A stretch of DNA of 25,237 bases. It comes from Eggerthellaceae bacterium UBA3686 (GTDB lineage: Bacteria > Actinomycetota > Coriobacteriia > Coriobacteriales > Eggerthellaceae). The notes under the pieces are model-generated. The model did not search any database. It was not told the DNA's origin and was given only the letters and a program-made list of their open reading frames with translations. The position numbers and the translations under genes are program-made. Position 1 is the first letter of the stretch, and the number at the start of each line of letters is the position of its first letter. Shown here one piece after another: positions 8,550 through 16,500 of the stretch. The stretch is taken from positions 106,651 through 131,887 of the forward strand of contig DFIX01000026.1 of the NCBI GenBank assembly GCA_002371495.1, read 5' to 3'.

Positions 8550-8617
8550 GCCGTGCTAGTACGGGCTCGTGCCCTATTGGCTTCGGCGGCGGTTTTTCTG
8601 CTCTACGTGCTCGCACG
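8550..8617 (+). promoter_or_regulatory. Candidate structured leader RNA, copy A
   Basis: Starting about 14 bases after the -10 box, CCGT (8551-8554) can pair with ACGG (8561-8564), while GGGC (8563-8566) can pair with GCCC (8571-8574); these two hairpins share two G residues and exclude each other. GCC/GGC at 8550-8552/8579-8581 can close the second form. A further hairpin CGTG-CTCG-CACG lies at 8606-8617. The whole arrangement recurs at 13459-13524. I recognise no known riboswitch class. Confidence 0.4.
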
Positions 8618-8671
8618 GGAGCTTTGCGCTTCGCCATCAGTATGCAAAGGCGGGGCAGGGGGTGCTTGATT

Positions 8672-11600
8672 ATGACGCGCTACAGCAAGGAAAGCCTGAA
8701 GTTCGAGATGGCCCGCCAACGTCGCGTGCAGCGTCGCAAGATCGTGGCTGGCTTCGCCGGCGTCGTCGTGTTGATTACGGCGCTCATCTTGATGGTCCCC
8801 GCGCTGAGTATGACGCGAGACGCGGCCACTCCCGAGGCGGGGTTCTTCGGCGCCGGCGGACAACAAGTTCAAGCTGGTGGGGTGAACTTCGCTCCCATGC
8901 AGACTTTTAAAGCCGAGCTCAAAGGCGAGGATGGGGCTGCAACGTTGCTCGTGACAGCTGAGGCTCCCGAAGGCGCTCTTCCCGAGGGTGCCGAAATGCG
9001 GGTCGCGCCCGTGACCGATAGCCAGGTCGTCGATGCGGCCAAAGGCGAGGCCCAGGCTTCGGCCGATATCGACGCGTCGAAGTCCAAGGTGCTTGCGGCT
9101 GACATCTCGTTCGTCGATGCTGAGGGCAACGAGGTCGAGCCTGGCGAAGGCGTGCTCGTCAAGATTTCAGCTCCGGAGGTCGCTGAGATCTCGGACCAGG
9201 GGGCACTCGCCGTTGTGCACGTTGCCGACGACCTCCAGGCAAAAACCCTCGAATCCAACGAGGTTACTCTCGACTCCAATAACGAGGAAGTCGCCTTCGA
9301 GGCGTCAGAGTTCTCAGTTTACGCCGTAGTGTATACGGTGGACTTTGAGTACTCCGTGAACGGAAAAATGTACCAGTTTAGCCTTCCAGGAGGCGGATTT
9401 GTTAGCTTTACAGACCTCGTAGAAGTGCTGGGTATAATTGATGATACGAACTCCGGGGAAAATGGGGACGAAAATGGGTCGGTAATTGCAGAAAATGCTG
9501 AGGAAAACACCATCAACGAAGGGGCTGAAGAGAATGGTGTAAATTCTGATACGAATACACCGCTCACGCTTGGGGATGTGGAAGTCAGTGAAGCGACGAG
9601 AAAGTTCGTGGAAGATGTGGCTTCTGTAGAATGCAGCAGCCCGGAACTCGTGGATGTCAGCAAGGTTGAAGTGAATACCACGGTTGGTCAGATTAAGGAA
9701 AGCCGCGGGCTGGAGTGTGAGTACAGTGCAGAGTTGACGGAAGAGCAGATCGAGGAAATCAACGCACAGACGGTGGAAGCCGGTGACTGGGCTCTGATCA
9801 GCGTGCAGCCGTTTACGAGCGAAGAGACCCTGACGGTCACCATGAAGGATGGTGAGACCTTCACGATTCGAGTTACGGATGCGCAGATCAGGAAGACCGT
9901 GATCGATGCCAAAGGCGATACATGGGAGATTACTGTCACTTATGGTGAGGATTCGCAGATTCCGGACGGGGCGGAATTGAAGGTAGAGGAGATCCTTTCG
10001 GAAGATAGCGCGTACGAGACATATCTGCAGGATGCACTTACGACAGCCGGTATCGGTTCACAGGCAGATTATGCCCGTTTCTTCGATATCAGTATCTGGT
10101 ACAACGGAGAGCAGGTCGAGCCTGCTGATCCCGTATCGGTAAGCATAAAACTGGCAGATGCACCAGCAGGCTCAGAGGAGAGCCTTAAGGTGGTGCATTT
10201 CGAAGAATCCGGTCTTCAGGTCATGGATCTGGAAAAAACCGTGGAAGACGAGACCGGAATGACCGAAATGCAGTTTACCACGGAAAGCTTCTCGGTATAT
10301 GGCGTGATCGTGGAGCCGGGACCGTCGGGCGTGAATGATCTGGATGGCAGAACATTTACCATCAGCATTGGCGGACGCTACATGACAGAAGACCAAACAA
10401 CTCTGGCAGATTCTTCTGGAACTACCGGCTTCAGCAAGACAACAACATCTTCAGAAGCGGCAAAATGGCGGTTTGAACAGGTAAATGGAGATACATATAA
10501 AGTTGTCAGTATAAATAGCGGGAAATATCTGACCTTCAACAAAAACCCCAATGCACAGGAACAATGGAATACAAGGGCACACGCGACTTTGTCAGATACC
10601 GGATCCGTATTTACAGTGGAAAACGTAGGCAATGGATACCGCTTTTCCACGCAGATTGACGGTAAAACATATTATCTGGATGAGCACAACGGTGCGAGTG
10701 GACCCGGATTCGCTGGATGGTATATGGAGGGCAACAATAATGTTTTGGCGCTGAACTTTACACCACCGCTCGTCGAGAACAACGGCGAGTATGCGGTTAT
10801 CATTGAACATAACGGGAACTATTACTGTGTGCAGAACGACGGTTCCCTGATGCCGGTCCAATACTCCGTTGAAAACAATGTGGCCTATGTGAGCATGGCT
10901 AATCCTGTCTTATGGACCTATGTTCAGGAGAACGGAAACTGGAATTTGAGGATTCCGACGCAGGCGGCGACTTTCGACTATCAGGATCTTCCCAACAATT
11001 ACTACTATAGATATATTGACCCCAACGTCGCTAGTGGGATTTCTGAAGAACTTAACGTGTCGACAAATCCTCAATATCCTACACCGAAAATTAATGAGCC
11101 TGGCTATAATCAAGTTGTGAGTGCGCTGAACCAGCAGCATACGAATTATGTCCAAAACTGCGCCATGCGTTCGTATGAGGGCAATGTGATCCGCGGGTAT
11201 ACCAATAATTACATTGGCATTGACCAGACGACCATGAAAATCAAAGGCAATGTCAGCCAAGGCGAAGCCGCTACCGTCTATTTTGCCCGAGTGGAGAGAG
11301 TGCCCCCATCCGCCAACCTGAACAATACAGTCAACCACATTGATATCTCCATCGAAGGCGGCGCATCCTTAAGCGTGCCCTTGGCCTATGGTACCTATTA
11401 CTACTATGTAAATGGGGAGCAGAGAACACTTACCGTAGATTCCGATATGACACTGAAGCTGAAGGTCGAGCACGTTGACATCACCTCGGATGATATGAAG
11501 TCTGCGGAGATCACTGCGTATTCCAATCGAAGCGGTATCATGAATGACGCGTTCTACGTCACCGGCTACACCCAGAACCACGAGAACAATATCAGCAACA

Positions 11601-13192
11601 GTGCCCAGGTCCGTCTGGAAGGCTCTTTTAAAGTGGCAGATCTGGAGCACACATACTCTGATTACAAATTGGAAAACGGGCAATGGATCAGCCTGACGTC
11701 GCAGGAGCATAACGCCCGGAGTGAAGATACCCTGACAGAAGAGGAACTCCAGGCCAGAAAGGATAATCGGGTCTTTTACACCGTTACGGTCAAAAAAGAG
11801 CTGACATTCCCTTGGGTATATGAATATGCACCGGGGCAGACGGCACAACTGTATGATGCCCAGGCGGAACAGCCGCTGAGCACGACCCGAATGGTCAACC
11901 TGTCTAAGAGCTTTGACTATTGGGAAGAGGGGAGTGGTAGCCCATCTTGGGAAGGCGCAAATGAATGCCCTCCTGTTACATGGGATCGAGATAGATGGAG
12001 GTCAGGCCATATTATTTGGGATACCTCCGAACATGCTGGCACCGGCATGGACTTCAGGCTTTCGGCGGATATGAACGACCAGAACGCGGATGTCGTGGCA
12101 CTGGAGATTACGAAGTATTTACGGAAAGAAAGCTGGGATGGCGACGCGCTCCATCCCAGCGCCACCACGCCGGTCACGAACCAGTTCGTCGTTTACGAGA
12201 AAGCGCCTTCTTATCAGACAGACTGGGACAGCGTGATCAACGTCGGCACCGGTCAAGGAGGTACCCTGGCTGATTATAGTGATTATTCCGGTATCCACGG
12301 GAAAAGCATAACGGTCGGTTCATCTGGCGAAGGCGTGGTCTACGATTACGACTTGAGCGTTGACGGTAACGCTGTGACCGCCGGTATGTACTACATCAAA
12401 GAGGATGAGAATTCCATCCCGAAAATCATCCTGGCTGAAGATGGAACCCGGTGGATGTATGTCTCTACCAAGGTGGAAACGGAGTACGTCTGGCGCGGGT
12501 ATGAGGACAACGATAAGCCCCGGCATTCGGCGGACGGAGTAACCAGCATTCCGGAAGTCGCCGGTATTTACGGCACCTATCATAACACGGCATCCGACAA
12601 AGATGAACAGTTGTTCAACGGCTTCCTGGAGTTCTACGTATACAATATATATAAACCGGTTGCGACAGACATCACCATTAAAAAGGTCAATGATAATAAT
12701 CAGCCTTTGAGCGATGCAGTATTCGAGCTTTACAAGCACAATGGTTCAAAATTCGAGATAGTAACGCACAGCACATATACCTGGCTTGGTGAGAACGACC
12801 AGTTCACTGTTCCAGCTGAAGGCTATACATTGACCGGGTTAACGGATGGTACATACCAGATCAAGGAGATAAAACCACCTGATGGGTATGTGATTACGGA
12901 GGATACACCAATAACATTTACAGTGGAGAATGGTACAGTAGTGAAAGAATCTAACGATCTGAAAAACGGAGCGACGTACACGCCTGCTCAGGATGCAGTG
13001 GAAGATGATCCTGATACAAGGGACATTGATGAGTCCCATGAAGCAATAAATGATACTTTCACTATTCCCAACCCCCCCGGCGCTGTCCTCCCGAACACCG
13101 GCGGCCCCGGAACACGGATCTTCACGATCCTCGGCAGCATCCTGATCCTTGGAGCAGGCGCACTGCTGTGGAGGAGACGGAGATTCATTTAA
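8672..13192 (+). CDS. LPXTG-anchored mosaic surface protein with beta-trefoil-like region and SpaA domain
   Basis: I start at ATG 8672 (1506 aa), behind AGGGGG, because gene two starts identically; an in-frame upstream ATG (8624) lacks this support. Residues 1-48 are basic then hydrophobic, ending LMVPALSMT, a secretion signal or membrane anchor. About 79-228 is a ZU5-like beta domain (GALPEGAEMRVAPVTD ... SVYAVVYTVDFEY). About 229-406 is the module shared by all three adhesins (GKMYQF ... GDWALISVQPF). About 408-547 is a second ZU5-like domain. From ~555 to ~790 comes a beta-trefoil-like region (SGKYLTFN, TYYLDEHNG), possibly glycan-binding. A middle region with HIDISI is unassigned. SpaA is at ~1330-1440 (ITIKKVNDNNQPLSDAVF). 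LPNTG (1473-1477), a hydrophobic helix and RRRR-type tail follow. From ~9360 the codon use shifts to lower G+C, suggesting acquisition from a Clostridia-like donor. It is probably an adhesin. Confidence 0.85.
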   Translation: MTRYSKESLKFEMARQRRVQRRKIVAGFAGVVVLITALILMVPALSMTRDAATPEAGFFGAGGQQVQAGGVNFAPMQTFKAELKGEDGAATLLVTAEAPEGALPEGAEMRVAPVTDSQVVDAAKGEAQASADIDASKSKVLAADISFVDAEGNEVEPGEGVLVKISAPEVAEISDQGALAVVHVADDLQAKTLESNEVTLDSNNEEVAFEASEFSVYAVVYTVDFEYSVNGKMYQFSLPGGGFVSFTDLVEVLGIIDDTNSGENGDENGSVIAENAEENTINEGAEENGVNSDTNTPLTLGDVEVSEATRKFVEDVASVECSSPELVDVSKVEVNTTVGQIKESRGLECEYSAELTEEQIEEINAQTVEAGDWALISVQPFTSEETLTVTMKDGETFTIRVTDAQIRKTVIDAKGDTWEITVTYGEDSQIPDGAELKVEEILSEDSAYETYLQDALTTAGIGSQADYARFFDISIWYNGEQVEPADPVSVSIKLADAPAGSEESLKVVHFEESGLQVMDLEKTVEDETGMTEMQFTTESFSVYGVIVEPGPSGVNDLDGRTFTISIGGRYMTEDQTTLADSSGTTGFSKTTTSSEAAKWRFEQVNGDTYKVVSINSGKYLTFNKNPNAQEQWNTRAHATLSDTGSVFTVENVGNGYRFSTQIDGKTYYLDEHNGASGPGFAGWYMEGNNNVLALNFTPPLVENNGEYAVIIEHNGNYYCVQNDGSLMPVQYSVENNVAYVSMANPVLWTYVQENGNWNLRIPTQAATFDYQDLPNNYYYRYIDPNVASGISEELNVSTNPQYPTPKINEPGYNQVVSALNQQHTNYVQNCAMRSYEGNVIRGYTNNYIGIDQTTMKIKGNVSQGEAATVYFARVERVPPSANLNNTVNHIDISIEGGASLSVPLAYGTYYYYVNGEQRTLTVDSDMTLKLKVEHVDITSDDMKSAEITAYSNRSGIMNDAFYVTGYTQNHENNISNSAQVRLEGSFKVADLEHTYSDYKLENGQWISLTSQEHNARSEDTLTEEELQARKDNRVFYTVTVKKELTFPWVYEYAPGQTAQLYDAQAEQPLSTTRMVNLSKSFDYWEEGSGSPSWEGANECPPVTWDRDRWRSGHIIWDTSEHAGTGMDFRLSADMNDQNADVVALEITKYLRKESWDGDALHPSATTPVTNQFVVYEKAPSYQTDWDSVINVGTGQGGTLADYSDYSGIHGKSITVGSSGEGVVYDYDLSVDGNAVTAGMYYIKEDENSIPKIILAEDGTRWMYVSTKVETEYVWRGYEDNDKPRHSADGVTSIPEVAGIYGTYHNTASDKDEQLFNGFLEFYVYNIYKPVATDITIKKVNDNNQPLSDAVFELYKHNGSKFEIVTHSTYTWLGENDQFTVPAEGYTLTGLTDGTYQIKEIKPPDGYVITEDTPITFTVENGTVVKESNDLKNGATYTPAQDAVEDDPDTRDIDESHEAINDTFTIPNPPGAVLPNTGGPGTRIFTILGSILILGAGALLWRRRRFI

Positions 13193-13209
13193 CACAAGGT
13201 TTTTAGAGA

Positions 13210-13241
13210 AGTCAGTCACTTCGGTGGCTGGCTTTTCTTTT
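13210..13241 (+). terminator. Rho-independent terminator of the first adhesin gene
   Basis: AGTCAGTCAC (13210-13219), loop TTCG, GTGGCTGGCT (13224-13233), then TTTTCTTTT. The stem is complete with two G-U pairs, and the UUCG-type tetraloop and U-run are canonical. It lies 18 bases after the stop at 13192. Its style fits Clostridia and supports the idea that it came in with the gene body. It also means that the next gene needs its own promoter. Confidence 0.88.
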
Positions 13242-13391
13242 GGGGTGGGTTAGATTATGCCCATATGCCTTTGCGCTAAAAAGCACTTTTCAATTACAAA
13301 TAGTGCCTAATTGATGATATAAGTAGACTTAGTTATATATGGTAAATTACTATTAATAATAGCATGTCAAAGACTATAACAATTAGTCCTC

Positions 13392-13445
13392 AAATTGGCA
13401 CATTTTTGCAATATTGGAAACAGAAATTGCCAATCGAGCTATACT
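13392..13445 (+). promoter_or_regulatory. Adhesin promoter B with paired upstream boxes
   Basis: TATACT at 13440-13445 with AAATTGGCA (13392-13400) and AAATTGCCA (13424-13432), again 32 bases between starts. The intervening sequence has drifted relative to copy A while boxes, spacing and -10 are kept, which is the better evidence that they are used. Confidence 0.55.
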
Positions 13446-13458
13446 AAGCCCCATAGTG

Positions 13459-13524
13459 GCCGTGCTAGTACGGGCTCGTGTCCTATTGGCTTCGACAGCG
13501 GCATATGCCCTTCGTGCTCGCACG
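13459..13524 (+). promoter_or_regulatory. Candidate structured leader RNA, copy B
   Basis: CCGT...ACGG (13460-13473) overlaps GGGC-TCGT-GTCC (13472-13483), in which one G-C pair of copy A has become G-U, so pairing is kept. CGTG-CTCG-CACG recurs at 13513-13524. A separate palindrome GGCATATGCC lies between them in this copy only, where copy A has GGCGGCGGTTTTTC. Confidence 0.4.
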
Positions 13525-13578
13525 GCAGTTTTGCGCCTCGTCATTTGACTGCAAGGGCGGGGCAGGGGGTGCTTGTTT

Positions 13579-16500
13579 ATGACGCGCTACAGCAAGGAAA
13601 GTCTGAAGTTCGAGATGGCCCGCCAACGCCGCGTGTGGCGCCGCAAGATCGTGGCAGGTTTCGCCGGCGCCGTCGTGCTGATTACGGCGCTCGTCCTGAT
13701 GGTTCCTGCGCTGAGCATGACGCTCGAATCCCAGCCTGCGGGCGTTGATCGCAATACTTATGTTGCTGGGATGGCTAACCTGGCCAGCCATCCCGCGCAA
13801 TCGTTCGAGCAGGAAGTCAAGGATGCTTTCGGCAACACGAAGCTGACCGTGACGGTTAAAGCTCCCGACGGTGCGTTGCCGCCGAACTCGGCTATGAAGG
13901 TGGTCCCCGTCACCGACAACGAGGTGCTTGACGCCGCAAAACAGGAAGCGGCTGCGCAGACTCCGATGACGGCCGATGCCGCTCGCACTCTAGCCGTCGA
14001 CATCGCCTTCTACGACGAGGAGGGCAACGAGGTTGAGCCGCTCTGCGACGTTGATGTCACCATGGCTTCCCATGTTATTGCCGTGCAGGATGATGTTGCC
14101 GTTGTTCACGTGGACGACCAGAGCAATGCGGAGGTCGTGGCAACGCAAGAGGTCTCCGCTGATGACGAGCAAGTTGTATTTGCGGCGAACAAGTTCTCGG
14201 TTTACGCAATCGTATACACCGTCGATTTCGAGTACGAGATTAACGGTGCAAAGTACGGCTTTACGCTTAAAGGCGAAGACGCGGTAAGCTTACGTGCGCT
14301 CGTAGAAGCGTTGCATTTAGCTGACGGGTTCAGTGCGAACGATCTCGGCGGCGACAAAACGGAAGCCGATGCTTCTGGAGAAGAAGGCGTCGCGACTGGG
14401 GGCGCGTCCGATGACGAAGCGGACAAAGCACCCGACAGCGAAGCTGTTCGCGATACGGATGGGGAAGTCGGTGCCGACGTCGAAGCCAACGCCGAAGACG
14501 CCACCGAAGACGACGCTACCGTTGCCGAACCCCCCTCTTCCTATGAATCCAGCAACTCAGTTGGCGAATATGTCGACGTAACGAGCGATGAGGTACTCGA
14601 GCTCGAGTCGGACACGCAGGGCAACGACAAAGGCCTCGATGCGTTCATGGCCAGCGTCGAATCGGTTGATTTCACCGACCCGACGTTGCTGGCGGTATGC
14701 GCGGTCGAAGAAGACGCAACGCTGCGCGACCTTAAGTACAAGTACCAATTCTTGCAGGAATATGACATCTGGCGCAACGAGTCGACGCTTCACGAGCTGA
14801 ACGCCAAGCAGTTCAAAGCCGGCGACTGGGCATTGGTGAGCCTCCAGCCTTTCAATACCGAAGAAGCTCTGACCATTACCCTGAAGACGGGTGAGAAGAT
14901 CGTCGTCAAGGTCACCGATGCACAGGATGCCAACATGAAGCCAGATGGCGTGACGGTCGATACGATTTCGAACCCCGCCGGCACGACCATCGACCTATTC
15001 GACTACTGGGTCGATGACGAGAAACGCTTTGCCGATGCTCGCTTGGCGTGGCCCGGTTTCCAGTCGGCTGGGACCGACGGTGCTGGTCTGAAATGGGATG
15101 ATCCGCTCAGGGGCACCACGGGCAACAACATTGGCATAAATGCTCGCACCGACGACTCCGCCCACGGCCACGCCCTAAAGTTCAGTCCTGCATACTCCCA
15201 TACCGTCTACGATGGTGCCATTAATAACTGGACGCAAGAGACGTCGGACAATTACGGCGGCGCCACACCTACCACGGGCCTTAATAGCTACACGCTCGAC
15301 GCCGATCCTTGCCAGGGGATTGTCGAGAACAGGCTTTACGATGGGTATCCCAAGCTGACAAATGCGCCCGACACCAAGGGAACAAACGGCGAATCGCTGC
15401 AGTACCTTTTCGACCCGACTTACGATCACGCGGGCAAGGCGAGCTATTCCGACGTCAACAAGCTTCTGTACGTAGACAAAGACGGCTACTACACGTACGA
15501 CAGCCGCGATTACAAGGCCGATTTCGATGGTTCGTCAAAGGAGTTCACGCTCACCGAGCAGACCGACACCGATACCGAGCGCAGGGGCTTCTGGCCGTTC
15601 GGCACGTCGATTTACTGGTCGGGCATGCACGTTAACGCGCAGTTTTCGATTCCCGCCGATGGCAAGGTTCTAAACCCGCAGGGCGTTTACAAGCCAATGC
15701 AGTTCGAATTCTCGGGCGATGACGATACATGGATCTACATCGACGGCGTGCTGGTCGGCGATGGCGGCGGCGTACACAACCGCACCGAGATCGACATCAA
15801 CTTCCAAACGGGCAAGGTGACCGTTACGGGCGAGAAAGACCCGAACCACATGGGTCAAAAGACCTACGAGACAACTATTTACGAGCTGTTCAAGAATGCC
15901 AAGGGCGAAGCCAATCTGAAGTCCGAGGAATGGAAGGACGTTAACAGCGATGGTACGCCCGACACGTTTGCCGACGGCACCTACCATACCTTCGATATGT
16001 TCTACCTCGAGCGCGGCGGTGGCGAGTCGAACCTCTACATTCACTATAACCTGGTGAGTACTGCCGACTTCACGGCTCATAAGGCCCTCTACGATAAGTC
16101 GGTTGCCAACCACGAAGATCAGCCCGACATCCTCAAGCGGGACCAGTTCCACTTTGAGCTGATCGGCCTCGACGGGCAATACGAGTCGGTCAAAGAAGGC
16201 GACAATTACGTTATCAGGCCTGTTGAAGGGCAGGAGTCGCATGCTGCGATTATGCCCAAGAACGTTTCGCTCGACCAGGTCGAGGTCAATTTGGGCAATG
16301 GAATTGCTACAGGTCGAAAATGCACGACGGGCGTGACCGAGGACGGCAACGTGAACTTCGGTTTTGCCGATATCGATCAGAACGAGATGCACAACCTCGA
16401 CGAGGGCCATCCGTCTGTATATCGCTACATCGTGCTCGAGAACGTACCGGACACTGCGAAGAATGCCCAAGGGCATACTTGGGGCGAGCTGAAGAGCCAG

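Larger units (their letters stand above)
8355..8815 (+). repeat. Direct repeat copy A: adhesin leader plus first 48 codons
   Basis: This block corresponds to 13278-13722. Shared segments in order are AAAAAGCACTTTTC, AGCATGTCAAA, CAATTAGTCCTCAAATTGGC, GCTATACTAAGCC, GTGCTAGTACGGGCTCGTG, CGTGCTCGCACGG and GGCGGGGCAGGGGGTGCTTG, followed by a nearly identical coding start. Divergence is concentrated between these blocks, so the conserved parts look selected as well as recently copied. Between 7885 and 8671 no intact gene is seen. Confidence 0.85.
13278..13722 (+). repeat. Direct repeat copy B: adhesin leader plus first 48 codons
   Basis: Second copy of the block at 8355-8815, in the same orientation about 4.9 kb downstream. 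It carries the same promoter, paired boxes, hairpin segments, ribosome-binding site and coding start. The stretch 13242-13578 holds no gene other than this leader. Confidence 0.85.

Noticed and set aside
8355..8550. Invertible promoter (phase-variation switch) ahead of the adhesins
   Set aside because: I found direct repeats but no long inverted repeats flanking the promoter, and no invertase gene in the window.
8541..8620. c-di-GMP-I riboswitch in the adhesin leader
   Set aside because: Such switches often control surface proteins, but the conserved GGGCAAACC and CGCAAAGC-type segments are absent.
8624..8671. Upstream in-frame ATG for the first adhesin
   Set aside because: The second adhesin starts at the equivalent of 8672 with the same AGGGGG ribosome-binding site, and the extra 16 residues are not conserved as protein.
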